From positions 11,332 through 75,331 of the forward strand of contig JBKCGI010000226.1 of assembly GCA_046303515.1 (NCBI GenBank): 64,000 nucleotides of DNA. The letters run 5' to 3'. Shown here one piece after another: positions 33,575-41,426 of the stretch (position 1 is its first letter; each line of letters starts with the position of its first letter). The notes beneath the pieces are model-generated. The model saw nothing but the letters and a program-made list of their open reading frames with translations, ran no database searches and was not told where the DNA came from. The DNA comes from M2408 sp046303515. Lineage in GTDB: Bacteria; Bacteroidota; Bacteroidia; Flavobacteriales_D; Crocinitomicaceae. The translations under genes and the position numbers were made by a program.

Positions 33575-34558
33575 CTAAATCTTAGCCAAAGAATCTTTTA
33601 AGTGATTGATTACAATAATATCAAAAGCATCAACTTGATTTAATTCTACTAAATAATAAGATGCCCAATCCATCACACTAATTAAATGTAAAGATCTTTC
33701 AATTAAAGAAGAACCTTTTGCATGTAAATCGTAAATATGTTTTGTCTTTTGACTTAAAATTTCTTTGGTCAAATCCATTCGAGTAGCATTTCTTGGATTT
33801 GCATCTTCAGTTCTAAAGAAAATAACTGCAAATTGATCAGATCCGCCTCCCCAACCAACTAGTTCGTTGTGGTTCATTTCTGGAATTGCCAAACTCCATC
33901 CTAAAAACTTACTGTTTTCATTCAATTGTTGACGTGCTCGAACTGCAACACCTTCGTATGCTGTTTCAGAATAAATAACACCAACTTTTCCAAATAAGAA
34001 CTCAGCAATTTTTTTCCCTTCTGCTTTATTTGCTTCTAAATTTGAATTGATTAAATCTCTTCCTTTTTCTAAATCTTGCATTGGTTTTGCAGAAATTAAT
34101 CCTAAAGATTGAAAAATGAAAATCAATTGAACTAATGAATATCCAATTGCTGCGCGAGGTTGATTTCCTCCAGGCACAATGATTACATCGTATCCATTTG
34201 CTTTGCTGAATTGCTCTAAGGTTCCACCAGAAGATATACATTTAATAGTTGCACCTTTACTTTTAGCAATTTCCAAAGCAGCAAGTGTTTCTTCAGTATT
34301 TCCTGAATAGGACGATCCTATAACTAAAGTGTGTTGATTTACAAAAGCTGGCAAGGTATAATCTTGACATAAAGTGATAGGCAAAGAAATTTCATTTTGA
34401 ATCCATTGTGAAACCAATTTCCCTCCAATTCCAGAACCTCCCATACCACAAATCACAATGTTTCTGATTTCAGAAGTAGGTTTTGTAATTGTTACAGTTT
34501 TTGAAATGGCAATTGCCTCATCTATATTTTGCGTAAACGCAGTAATTAATTTCTCCAT
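33575..34558 (-). CDS. bifunctional phosphoglucose/phosphomannose isomerase
   Basis: Interconverts glucose-6-phosphate, fructose-6-phosphate and mannose-6-phosphate. 327 residues with an N-terminal SIS domain (NIVICGMGGSGIGGKLV near 33-49, SYSGNTEETLAAL near 84-96) and the C-terminal PGI/PMI-type region (SVMDWASYYLVELNQVDAFDI). The GGSGIGG and SGNTEE elements bind the sugar phosphate. This archaeal-like family replaces classical Pgi in part of the Bacteroidota. Monocistronic, with a TACTTTTG box 20 nt upstream of the ATG. Confidence 0.93.
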   Translation of the reverse strand: MEKLITAFTQNIDEAIAISKTVTITKPTSEIRNIVICGMGGSGIGGKLVSQWIQNEISLPITLCQDYTLPAFVNQHTLVIGSSYSGNTEETLAALEIAKSKGATIKCISSGGTLEQFSKANGYDVIIVPGGNQPRAAIGYSLVQLIFIFQSLGLISAKPMQDLEKGRDLINSNLEANKAEGKKIAEFLFGKVGVIYSETAYEGVAVRARQQLNENSKFLGWSLAIPEMNHNELVGWGGGSDQFAVIFFRTEDANPRNATRMDLTKEILSQKTKHIYDLHAKGSSLIERSLHLISVMDWASYYLVELNQVDAFDIIVINHLKDSLAKI

Positions 34559-34578
34559 GTTAAAAATGTTTAAGCTAC

Positions 34579-34586
34579 AAAAGTAA
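34579..34586 (-). promoter_or_regulatory. -7 box (TACTTTTG) of the isomerase gene
   Basis: TACTTTTG on the minus strand fits TAnnTTTG, with a 20-nt leader to the ATG. No clear -33 TTG. Confidence 0.4.
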
Positions 34587-34644
34587 CTATTGTTTAGGAA
34601 TTAAAAAATAGTGTACAAAATAAAAAAAAACGATGCTAATAGAT

Positions 34645-35469
34645 TTAACCCAAAGCGACATCTAGAATCATCATAACTAAAAAACCACCGATAAAACCTA
34701 AGACTGCAACATCTGTGTACTTATCTCGCTGTGTCTCTGGGATTACTTCTTCAACTACCACAAATATCATTGCTCCAGCAGCAAAAGCCAAGGCAAAAGG
34801 TAATATTGGTTGCATATAAATGACAGCCATTGCGCCAACAACTCCAGCTACTGGTTCAACAATTGCGGAAAGTTGTCCGTAGTGAAAGCTTTTCCATCTG
34901 CTTGCTCCTGCTCTTCTTAAAGGCATTGCAACTGCAAAACCTTCTGGAAAATTTTGAATACCTATTCCAATAGTTAATGCAATTGCAGAGGCATAAGTTG
35001 CACCGTCTATACCTAGAGAGGCAGCACCAAATAAAACTCCGACAGCCAATCCTTCCGGTATATTGTGTAAAGTGATTGCCAATACTAATAAAGTTGTTTT
35101 GTGTAATTGAGTTTTAACACCTTCTGTCTCATTGTCTCCAAAATTGATATGAAGATGAGGTAATTTTTTATCAAGAATAAACAAAAACATCGCTCCACCA
35201 AAAAATCCAACAGCTGCAGGCATCCAAGACATTGTTGGATACAATTTTTCAGACATTTCAATTGCGGGGTTTAAAAGTGACCAAAAACTTGCTGCAACCA
35301 TTACACCTCCAGTGAAACCTAGCATCCCATCTAAAATACCTCTGTGAAGCGTTTTGAAGAAAAAAACTAGAGAAGCTCCTGCAGCAGTTACCAACCAGGT
35401 AAAAGTTGTCGCAATTAAAGCTGCGTAAACTGGGTCAATACTTTTTAAAAATACTTCTATTTCTCTCAT
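34645..35469 (-). CDS. ZIP-family divalent metal transporter
   Basis: Imports zinc or related divalent cations across the inner membrane. 274 residues, eight predicted helices, with the paired metal-site motifs HNIPEGLAVGV (helix 4) and NFPEGFAVAM (helix 5) and a loop with histidines (KKLPHLHINFGDNETEG) between helices 3 and 4, as in the GufA-type branch of ZIP proteins. ATG chosen because the longer frame begins with TTG and only adds four residues. Upstream TAAATTTG box ends 9 nt before the ATG. Regulation by zinc is not visible. Confidence 0.9.
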   Translation of the reverse strand: MREIEVFLKSIDPVYAALIATTFTWLVTAAGASLVFFFKTLHRGILDGMLGFTGGVMVAASFWSLLNPAIEMSEKLYPTMSWMPAAVGFFGGAMFLFILDKKLPHLHINFGDNETEGVKTQLHKTTLLVLAITLHNIPEGLAVGVLFGAASLGIDGATYASAIALTIGIGIQNFPEGFAVAMPLRRAGASRWKSFHYGQLSAIVEPVAGVVGAMAVIYMQPILPFALAFAAGAMIFVVVEEVIPETQRDKYTDVAVLGFIGGFLVMMILDVALG

Positions 35470-35478
35470 GTTACGCAA

Positions 35479-35486
35479 CAAATTTA
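35479..35486 (-). promoter_or_regulatory. -7 box (TAAATTTG) of the ZIP transporter gene
   Basis: Matches TAnnTTTG on the minus strand; 9 nt to the start codon, so the leader would be very short. Confidence 0.4.
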
Positions 35487-35755
35487 GCTATTATCGTCTA
35501 AAAACAAGCTTTTTTTCTCAATTTGCTCATCGAATTAGGGCTAAAATAGACATTTTTTACCCCGAGATATGCATTTTCACTCATTTTTTTTAAAAAATAT
35601 TAAATTTTTATTTACCCTGAATTGCAATTTGTAAATAATTGTTTTTCAAATGTTTATCGACGAATTGCTGTTTTTTGGTTATTAACATTTTACGTCTTTT
35701 ATCAACAAAATAACATTTTTTTTTCTGAAAGTCGCATTCTGCTTGCTTTTTAGCA

Positions 35756-35763
35756 TATATTTG
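35756..35763 (+). promoter_or_regulatory. -7 box (TATATTTG) of the HU gene
   Basis: TATATTTG fits TAnnTTTG and gives a leader of about 32 nt before the HU ATG. Confidence 0.5.
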
Positions 35764-35801
35764 TCCCATAAAAATTTTTAATTATTTAAAAACCAATAAC
35801 T

Positions 35802-36074
35802 ATGAACAAAGCAGAATTAATTGATGCAATGGCATCTGAGTCAGGATTGACAAAAGCTGATGCTAAAAGAGCATTGGAAGGATTTGTAGCAGCAACATCA
35901 AGCGCATTGAAAACAGGAGACAAAATTTCTTTAGTAGGTTTTGGATCTTTCGCAGTATCTAAAAGAGAAGCTAGAACAGGTCGTAATCCTCAAACTGGTA
36001 AAGAAATCAAAATCGCAGCTAAAAATGTAGTACGTTTTAAAGCTGGTGCTGATTTAACTGAAAAAGTTAACTAG
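35802..36074 (+). CDS. HU-type DNA-binding protein
   Basis: Nucleoid protein of 90 residues that bends DNA as a dimer. Typical start MNKAELIDAMASESGLTKADAKRALEGF is followed by the HU arm with GFGSFAVSKREARTGRNPQTGKEIKI and ends ADLTEKVN. The RNPQTG element, with its conserved proline, intercalates into DNA. Single gene with its own promoter and terminator; no sign of HU/IHF specialisation. Confidence 0.95.
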   Translation: MNKAELIDAMASESGLTKADAKRALEGFVAATSSALKTGDKISLVGFGSFAVSKREARTGRNPQTGKEIKIAAKNVVRFKAGADLTEKVN

Positions 36075-36096
36075 TTATCTGCTTTTAAAGCATTAC

Positions 36097-36131
36097 GAAA
36101 GGTGGTCAATTTTGGCTACCTTTCTTTTTTT
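36097..36131 (+). terminator. rho-independent terminator of the HU gene
   Basis: GAAAGGTGGTC (36097-36107) pairs with GGCTACCTTTC (36114-36124) as an 11-bp stem (two G-T pairs, loop 6) followed by a T-run. It overlaps the approach to the next gene. Confidence 0.85.
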
Positions 36132-36138
36132 ATAACAA

Positions 36139-36810
36139 ATGAAGAAAGAAGTTTTAGAAGAATTTTATAAAATTATAACTCCTAATAAACAAGAAATGTT
36201 TGATAGGATCGCTGCTCAGCGCACCAAGCATATTACTGTTGTATTAGAAAATGTTTTTCAAGAACATAATGCAAGTGCTGTTTTACGCTCTTGCGACTGT
36301 TTTGGAATACAAGAATTACATGTAATTGAAAAAGATAATCAATATAAAGTACAACGTGATATTGCTTTAGGAGCAGGTCGATGGGTAGATATGTATAATT
36401 TTGATAAAGGTAGTGAGGTAACAAAAGATTGTCTCACCAAATTAAAAAGTAAAGGATACAAAATAGTTGCAACCTCCCCTCATACGGAAAAAACGATCAA
36501 TGATATCGATTTATCTCAACCAATGGCTTTTGTTTTTGGAACAGAGCGTCGCGGAATTAGTGATGAAGTAGTTGAACTTTCTGATGAGTTAGTGAAAATT
36601 CCGATGTATGGATTTACAGAATCTTTTAATATCTCAGTTTCTGTTGCTTTAGTTTTAAATACCATTCGTACAAGATTAGAAGAGTCTGATTTAAATTGGA
36701 AACTTTCTCAGGAGGATTTAATCGATTTAAAAATTAAATGGTGTAAAAAGATTTTAAATGGCGGAGAAGCTCTAGAGAAACATTTTATTCAAAAATTGAA
36801 AGAAAACTAA
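36139..36810 (+). CDS. TrmH-family (SpoU) RNA 2'-O-methyltransferase
   Basis: A 223-residue SPOUT methylase that puts a 2'-O-methyl group on RNA ribose, most likely tRNA Gm18. Motif 1 NVFQEHNASAVLRSCDCFG (with the essential Asn and Arg), motif 2 AFVFGTERRGIS, and motif 3 IPMYGFTESFNISVSVALVL. Length and extended C-terminal helical tail fit TrmH rather than the rRNA enzyme RlmB. Starts 8 bp after the HU terminator T-run. Confidence 0.88.
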   Translation: MKKEVLEEFYKIITPNKQEMFDRIAAQRTKHITVVLENVFQEHNASAVLRSCDCFGIQELHVIEKDNQYKVQRDIALGAGRWVDMYNFDKGSEVTKDCLTKLKSKGYKIVATSPHTEKTINDIDLSQPMAFVFGTERRGISDEVVELSDELVKIPMYGFTESFNISVSVALVLNTIRTRLEESDLNWKLSQEDLIDLKIKWCKKILNGGEALEKHFIQKLKEN

Positions 36811-36819
36811 GTTTTTTTA

Positions 36820-36849
36820 TTGTCATCCGAAAATTGTATTATATCTTTG
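36820..36849 (+). promoter_or_regulatory. promoter of the THX gene
   Basis: Best promoter match in the window: TTG at 36820-36822, a 19-nt spacer and TATCTTTG at 36842-36849, exactly the TTG / TAnnTTTG spacing. Leader about 45 nt. Confidence 0.75.
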
Positions 36850-36899
36850 TAGAGTATAATTTTCAATTTAAGTTATCACACTAATTAATTACATTATTT

Positions 36900-37136
36900 A
36901 TGGGAAGAGGCGATAAAAAAACAGCAAAAGGAAAAAGAACTATTGGTTCTTACGGAGTAACACGTAAAAGAAAAAGTACTGCTGCTGCAAGTCCAGCTAA
37001 AGCTGAGAAAAAAGTAAAAGTAGTTGCTGAGAAAACTGAAACAGTAAAAAAAGCAGCTCCAAAAAAAGAAGTGAAAGAGAAAACAGACGCTCCTAAAAAA
37101 GCAGCACCGAAAAAAGCCGCTAAAAAAGAAGATTAA
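36900..37136 (+). CDS. 30S ribosomal protein THX with alanine/lysine-rich tail
   Basis: The first 27 residues (MGRGDKKTAKGKRTIGSYG then VTRKRKS) match ribosomal protein THX (bTHX), a tiny basic peptide that sits in the small-subunit head. THX is normally about 25-35 residues; here a further 50 residues follow, built from Ala, Lys, Pro and Glu (AAPKKEVKEK, APKKAAPKKAAKKED) like histone H1 tails. The tail could be for RNA or DNA contact. Strong own promoter and terminator indicate a real, well expressed gene. Confidence 0.85.
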   Translation: MGRGDKKTAKGKRTIGSYGVTRKRKSTAAASPAKAEKKVKVVAEKTETVKKAAPKKEVKEKTDAPKKAAPKKAAKKED

Positions 37137-37144
37137 GATATTTA

Positions 37145-37167
37145 GCTCCGTTAACGGGGCTTTTTTT
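37145..37167 (+). terminator. rho-independent terminator of the THX gene
   Basis: GCTCCG / CGGGGC arms around a TTAA loop (one G-T pair), followed by a run of seven T. Confidence 0.85.
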
Positions 37168-37217
37168 ATATTATTTTTTTAAGAATTTTAAGTTATTACA
37201 TTTTATATTATTACCTC

Positions 37218-38285
37218 ATGAAACATAATTTTGGAGCAGGTCCTTGTATTTTACCTCAAGAAGTTTTCAAGCAAGCCGCAGATGCTGTTTTAGATTTTAA
37301 TGGATTATCTATTTTAGAAGTTTCTCACCGCCATAAAGATTATGTGGCTGTTATGGATGAGGCTTTGGATTTAGTAAAAAAAGCTTTAAATGTGCCAGAA
37401 GGTTATTCTGTTGCTTATTTACAAGGTGGAGCTTCGTTAGGGTTCACAATTGTTGCATTAAATATGATGCGTGCAAATAAAAAAGCAGCTTATATTAACA
37501 CGGGAACGTGGGCTTCTGGAGCAATCAAAGAAGCTAAAAAAGTTGGTGTTGATGTAAATGTTGTAGCTTCTTCTGAAGACAAAAACTTTTCTTATATCCC
37601 TAAAAATATTATTGTTCCTTCGGATATGGATTTTTTGCATTTTACTTCAAATAACACCATTTATGGTACTCAATTTCAAAATTTCCCTAAGTCAGATGCT
37701 CCTTTAGTTTGTGATATGTCGTCGGATATTTTTTCAAAAGAAATTAATGTAGCGGATTTTGATTTAATATACGCTGGAGCACAGAAAAATCTTGGTCCAG
37801 CTGGTGCAACTTTGTATATCGTTAAAGATGATGTTTTAGGAAAGTCAACTTCTCCTTTTATGCCAACTTATTTAGATTTGAAACAACATGTTGAGAAAGA
37901 GTCAATGATGAATACTCCTCCGGTTTTTTCAGTTTATGTAGCAATGTTGAATTTACGTAATCTATTAGCAAATGGTGGAGTAAAAGCAAAAGAATTGGAG
38001 AACAATGCCAAAGCGGAGTTAATTTATTCTGAATTAGATTCAAATCCGTTATTTTATGGTACTGTGGCAACAGAAGACCGTTCTAAAATGAATGTGTGCT
38101 TCAAATTGAAAGATGAAGCATTAAACGAAAAATTTGATACGGCTTGGAAAGCCGCTGGAATAGTTGGTTTACCTGGACATCGTTCAACTGGTGGATACAG
38201 AGCTTCTATGTACAATGCCTTACCACTTTCAAGTGTGCAAGTTTTGGTTGATGTAATGAAAGAATTTACAAGAGTAAACGGATAG
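37218..38285 (+). CDS. serC: phosphoserine aminotransferase
   Basis: Second step of serine synthesis (3-phosphohydroxypyruvate to phosphoserine; also used in vitamin B6 synthesis). 355 residues of the class V aminotransferase fold: NFGAGPCILPQ at 4-14, the PLP lysine in YAGAQKNLGPAG, and the C-terminal GGYRASMYNALP. Usual length for the family. Precedes serA on the same strand; the 150-bp gap between them is filled by a tandem repeat and inverted repeat, so the pair may be one or two transcripts. Confidence 0.96.
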   Translation: MKHNFGAGPCILPQEVFKQAADAVLDFNGLSILEVSHRHKDYVAVMDEALDLVKKALNVPEGYSVAYLQGGASLGFTIVALNMMRANKKAAYINTGTWASGAIKEAKKVGVDVNVVASSEDKNFSYIPKNIIVPSDMDFLHFTSNNTIYGTQFQNFPKSDAPLVCDMSSDIFSKEINVADFDLIYAGAQKNLGPAGATLYIVKDDVLGKSTSPFMPTYLDLKQHVEKESMMNTPPVFSVYVAMLNLRNLLANGGVKAKELENNAKAELIYSELDSNPLFYGTVATEDRSKMNVCFKLKDEALNEKFDTAWKAAGIVGLPGHRSTGGYRASMYNALPLSSVQVLVDVMKEFTRVNG

Positions 38286-38301
38286 TTTCGACTGCGCTCA
38301 A
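38286..38301 (-). repeat. inverted copy of the GAGCGnAGTC repeat
   Basis: TTTCGACTGCGCTCAA is the reverse complement (one mismatch) of TTGAGCGGAGTCGAAA at the end of the tandem array, so the two can form a long hairpin enclosing the array. Confidence 0.75.
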
Positions 38302-38337
38302 CTACCTTGTTTATTTTTAAAATCGAGAAACTTCTAT

Positions 38338-38413
38338 ATTGAGCGGAGTCATGTTGATTGAGCGAAGTCGTGTTGATTGAGCGGAGTCGTGTTGATTGAG
38401 CGGAGTCGAAATC
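38338..38413 (+). repeat. tandem array of four 19-bp units
   Basis: Units ATTGAGCGGAGTCATGTTG (38338-38356), ATTGAGCGAAGTCGTGTTG (38357-38375), ATTGAGCGGAGTCGTGTTG (38376-38394) and a final ATTGAGCGGAGTCGAAATC. No spacers. The unit belongs to a dispersed GAGCG(A/G)AGTC repeat family of Bacteroidota. Located in the serC-serA gap. Confidence 0.9.
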
Positions 38414-38438
38414 AACATTTAATTATAAAAAAAGAAAA

Positions 38439-39410
38439 ATGAAAATTTTAGCAAACGATGGAATTTCCGATGAAGGAAAAAAAGCCTTGGAAAATGCTGG
38501 ATATATTGTAGTAACGGATAAAGTGAATCAAGAAGATTTGGCAAAAGCAGTAAATGAAGAAAATTATGAAGTTGTTTTGGTAAGAAGTGCCACAACTGTT
38601 CGTAAAGAAGTAATTGATGCTTGTCCAGGTTTGAAATTGATAGGAAGAGGTGGTGTAGGTATGGACAACATTGATGTTGCTTATGCTAGAGAAAATGGTA
38701 GAACCGTTATCAATACCCCGGCTTCATCTTCGCAATCAGTTGCAGAATTAGTTATGGGGCAATTATTCTCAGTTTCTCGTTTTTTACATGATTCATTCAA
38801 AAATATAGAGTCTGGTGATTTCAATACCTTAAAGAAAAATTATGCTAAGGGAATTGAGTTACGAGGTAAAACCTTAGGAATTGTTGGTTTTGGTAGAATC
38901 GGACAATCTTTAGCTTCTTATGCTTTAGGATGTGGAATGAATGTTTTAGCTGTAGATCATCATGAGAAAGATGTTGAAATACCAGTTTTAATTGGGAATG
39001 GAACTGAAGTCAAAGTGATTGTAAAAACGACAACTTCTTTGGATTCAATTTTGCCAAATTGTGATTATATATCTCTTCATGTTCCTAAACAAGCTGATGG
39101 AAGTGCCGTTTTTGCTGAAAAAGAATTTGCTTTGATGAAAAAAGGAGTTCGTTTAGTAAACGCTGCTCGAGGTGGAGTAATCAATGAAACTGATTTAATA
39201 GCCGCTTTAGATTCTGGTAAAGTTGCTTTTGCTGCTTTGGATGTTTTTGAAAACGAACCGAATCCAAATAAAGCGTTGTTATCTCATCCTAAAATTGCTT
39301 GTACGCCACATATTGGTGCAGCAACTTTGGAAGCGCAAGATCGCATTGGTTTAGAGCTTGCTGATTTAATAATTGCAAAATTTGGTGTTTTTAAATCGCA
39401 AGAAGCTTAA
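38439..39410 (+). CDS. serA: D-3-phosphoglycerate dehydrogenase, short form
   Basis: First step of serine synthesis, oxidation of 3-phosphoglycerate with NAD. 323 residues: substrate domain 1-97, Rossmann loop GIVGFGRIGQSL near 146-157 with Asp ending the next strand (LAVDHH), catalytic Arg in NAARGGVI, Glu in DVFENEP and His in CTPHIGAA. There is no C-terminal ACT or ASB regulatory domain, so feedback control by serine through an ACT domain is not expected. Pairs with serC upstream. Confidence 0.92.
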   Translation: MKILANDGISDEGKKALENAGYIVVTDKVNQEDLAKAVNEENYEVVLVRSATTVRKEVIDACPGLKLIGRGGVGMDNIDVAYARENGRTVINTPASSSQSVAELVMGQLFSVSRFLHDSFKNIESGDFNTLKKNYAKGIELRGKTLGIVGFGRIGQSLASYALGCGMNVLAVDHHEKDVEIPVLIGNGTEVKVIVKTTTSLDSILPNCDYISLHVPKQADGSAVFAEKEFALMKKGVRLVNAARGGVINETDLIAALDSGKVAFAALDVFENEPNPNKALLSHPKIACTPHIGAATLEAQDRIGLELADLIIAKFGVFKSQEA

Positions 39411-39430
39411 ATTTTAAAATAAAAAATATG

Positions 39431-39470
39431 AGAAAAGTTATCCTAATTCGGGATGACTTTTCTGTTTTAA
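39431..39470 (+). terminator. hairpin terminator of serA
   Basis: AGAAAAGTTATCC pairs with GGATGACTTTTCT (12 of 13) with a short loop, then GTTTTAA. Modest T-run. Confidence 0.65.
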
Positions 39471-39482
39471 CTAATCGTTTTT

Positions 39483-40124
39483 ATGGAATTTATTGACTCA
39501 AAATTAGATGAATACGTTTGTGAACATACTTCGCAAGAATCTGATTTATTGAAAGAACTCAATAGGGAAACGTACGTGAAGATTTTGCAACCTCGCATGT
39601 TGAGTGGACATTTTCAAGGGAGGTTATTGAGTATGTTGTCCAAAATGATCCAGCCAAAACGAATTTTAGAAATTGGAACTTATACAGGTTATTCAGCCTT
39701 GTGTTTGGCTGAAGGACTAACTGAAAAAGGTAAGTTGACGACCATTGATATCAATGAAGAATTAGAAGATTTTACACGTTCTTATTTTGAAAAATCTATT
39801 TATAAAAACAATATTGATTATGTAATTGGTGATGCCATGGAGTTTATTCCGCAAATGGATGAACAATTTGATTTGGTTTTTATTGATGCTGACAAATCGA
39901 ATTATTTAAATTACTATCACCTTGTTTTTGATAAAGTAAAATCTGGAGGTTATATTTTTACAGACAATGTGCTTTGGTCCGGAAAAGTGATTGAAGAAGT
40001 AAAAATAAACGACAAGGATACACCAGTGATTTTAGATTTTAATAACTTTGTAAAAAATGATCCACGTGTGGAAACAATTTTGTTACCAATCAGAGATGGA
40101 ATCATGTTGACTCGTAAAAAATGA
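39483..40124 (+). CDS. class I SAM-dependent O-methyltransferase
   Basis: A 213-residue enzyme of the caffeoyl-CoA/catechol O-methyltransferase type. SAM-binding EIGTYTGYSA at 63-72, acidic FIDADKSNY (metal-binding region) and TDNVLWSGKV near 162-171, which supplies metal ligands. Substrate unknown; many bacterial members methylate catechols or flavonoids, but physiological roles are obscure. Its stop overlaps the next gene (ATGA), so it leads a tightly coupled trio with MscS and a thioesterase. Confidence 0.9.
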   Translation: MEFIDSKLDEYVCEHTSQESDLLKELNRETYVKILQPRMLSGHFQGRLLSMLSKMIQPKRILEIGTYTGYSALCLAEGLTEKGKLTTIDINEELEDFTRSYFEKSIYKNNIDYVIGDAMEFIPQMDEQFDLVFIDADKSNYLNYYHLVFDKVKSGGYIFTDNVLWSGKVIEEVKINDKDTPVILDFNNFVKNDPRVETILLPIRDGIMLTRKK

Positions 40125-40924
40125 AAAAATTAGAAGAACTTTTTGGAATAAATTACCAACAATTAAATCAATTGTTGATTAAAATTGGGACGAATATTTT
40201 AATCGCTGCTATAATTTTTGTGGTGGGTTTTTGGTTGGCAAAAGTAGCTTCAAGAACGGTACGTAAAATACTAACAAAAAGTAACACCGATATTGGTTTA
40301 ATAACCTTCTTAACTAGTTTAACTTCAATTTCCTTAAAAGCTTTGGTTGTTGTGACAGGAATTACACAACTAGGAATTCAAATGACGTCATTTGTCGCTA
40401 TTTTAGGTGCTGCAGGTTTGGCAGTCGGTATGGCTTTTTCTGGTACACTTTCAAATTTTGCTGGTGGAATAATGATATTGGCTTTTAAGCCTTTTAAAGT
40501 TGGAGATACAATCAAGGCGCTAAATGAAGTTGGAACAGTGAAAGAAATCTTAATTTTTAACACCTATTTGCATACTTCTGATAATAAGGTTGTTATTCTT
40601 CCAAATGGTCCCGTAGCAAATGGTCAAGTTATCAATTATACAAGAGAAGAAAAACGCCGTGTAGATGTTGTTTTCAGATTAAACAATGGTACAAATTTAG
40701 AATTGGCAAAGGAGGTAATATTAGCTTATATTAAATCTGAAAAAAGAATTTTACAAAATCCAAAACCTGTAATTGGAGTTTCTCTGGTAACCCATGAAAG
40801 TATTGATTTAACTGTAAATGTCTGGGCTAAAACTGCGGACAATACTGATGTTTTACATGCCATGAATGAACATGTTTATTTGAAATTTCAGGAAAAAGAC
40901 ATCAACGGATCTCATTTAGTATGA
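40121..40924 (+). CDS. MscS-type mechanosensitive ion channel
   Basis: A 267-residue small-conductance mechanosensitive channel releasing solutes under hypo-osmotic stress. Three membrane helices (about 22-42, 60-80 and 83-105); the pore helix contains AAGLAVGMAFSGTLSNFAGGIMI, which holds the glycine/alanine packing pattern of MscS TM3. The beta domain follows with FKVGDTIKALNEVGTVKEI. ATGA overlaps at both ends link it to the methyltransferase and thioesterase genes. Confidence 0.93.
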   Translation: MKKLEELFGINYQQLNQLLIKIGTNILIAAIIFVVGFWLAKVASRTVRKILTKSNTDIGLITFLTSLTSISLKALVVVTGITQLGIQMTSFVAILGAAGLAVGMAFSGTLSNFAGGIMILAFKPFKVGDTIKALNEVGTVKEILIFNTYLHTSDNKVVILPNGPVANGQVINYTREEKRRVDVVFRLNNGTNLELAKEVILAYIKSEKRILQNPKPVIGVSLVTHESIDLTVNVWAKTADNTDVLHAMNEHVYLKFQEKDINGSHLV

Positions 40925-41358
40925 TACATTATTTAAATTCTCATTACTTAATACAGAAATACAACGAATCCAATCAATTTGGTGATTTGTTAGGTATTGA
41001 TTTTCTTATTTTAGAAAAAGGAGTTGTAGAGTATAAAGTAAAAATATCATCTAATTTGTTAGCAACCCAAATTGCTGCACATGGTGGATTAATAGCAACT
41101 TTGTGCGACGGCGCATTAGGAATTGCCACTTTATCCTGCGTTGTAGAAGATGATAAAGTTGTGGCCACGGTCGAAATGAATATCAAATATTTGAAACCAG
41201 TTTTATTAAATGATGAGCTTGTTGCGAAAGCAGAAGTTATTCAAGCGGGTAGGAGGTTGCTTTTTTCAGAATGTAAAGTATACAACCAGAGAAATGAAAT
41301 CATTGCTTCCGCTTCTGGTACCTTTAATGCTTATCCTAAAGAAAAAGCAGGATATTAG
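40921..41358 (+). CDS. PaaI-family hotdog thioesterase
   Basis: A 145-residue acyl-CoA thioesterase-type protein. Hotdog-fold features: the long helix segment AAHGGLIATLCDGALGIATL (with the His-Gly-Gly-x-x-x-x-x-x-Asp pattern typical of PaaI/4HBT2) and strands KVVATVEMNIKYLKPV and VIQAGRRLLFSECKVYN. Substrate not predictable; commonly aromatic or fatty acyl-CoA. Start codon overlaps the MscS stop (ATGA). Confidence 0.9.
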   Translation: MIHYLNSHYLIQKYNESNQFGDLLGIDFLILEKGVVEYKVKISSNLLATQIAAHGGLIATLCDGALGIATLSCVVEDDKVVATVEMNIKYLKPVLLNDELVAKAEVIQAGRRLLFSECKVYNQRNEIIASASGTFNAYPKEKAGY

Positions 41359-41399
41359 AATTTAGTCCCAAAACTCAAATTTTAATACATTTTTCTTAG

Positions 41400-41407
41400 T
41401 ATTTTTG
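41400..41407 (+). promoter_or_regulatory. -7 box (TATTTTTG) of the nitronate monooxygenase gene
   Basis: TATTTTTG fits TAnnTTTG, 19 nt before the ATG. No clear -33 TTG. Confidence 0.4.
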
Positions 41408-41426
41408 TTGAATCAATATTTTTACA

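Larger units (their letters stand above)
35470..35801. other. 332-bp AT-rich intergenic stretch between ZIP and HU genes
   Basis: Divergent promoter region, very T-rich, no gene recognised. Holds the -7 boxes of both neighbours and no repeat family seen elsewhere in the window. Confidence 0.5.

Noticed and set aside
38338..38413. Tandem 19-bp units as a CRISPR array
   Set aside because: The units are adjacent without spacers, unit length and number are too small, and no cas gene is near.
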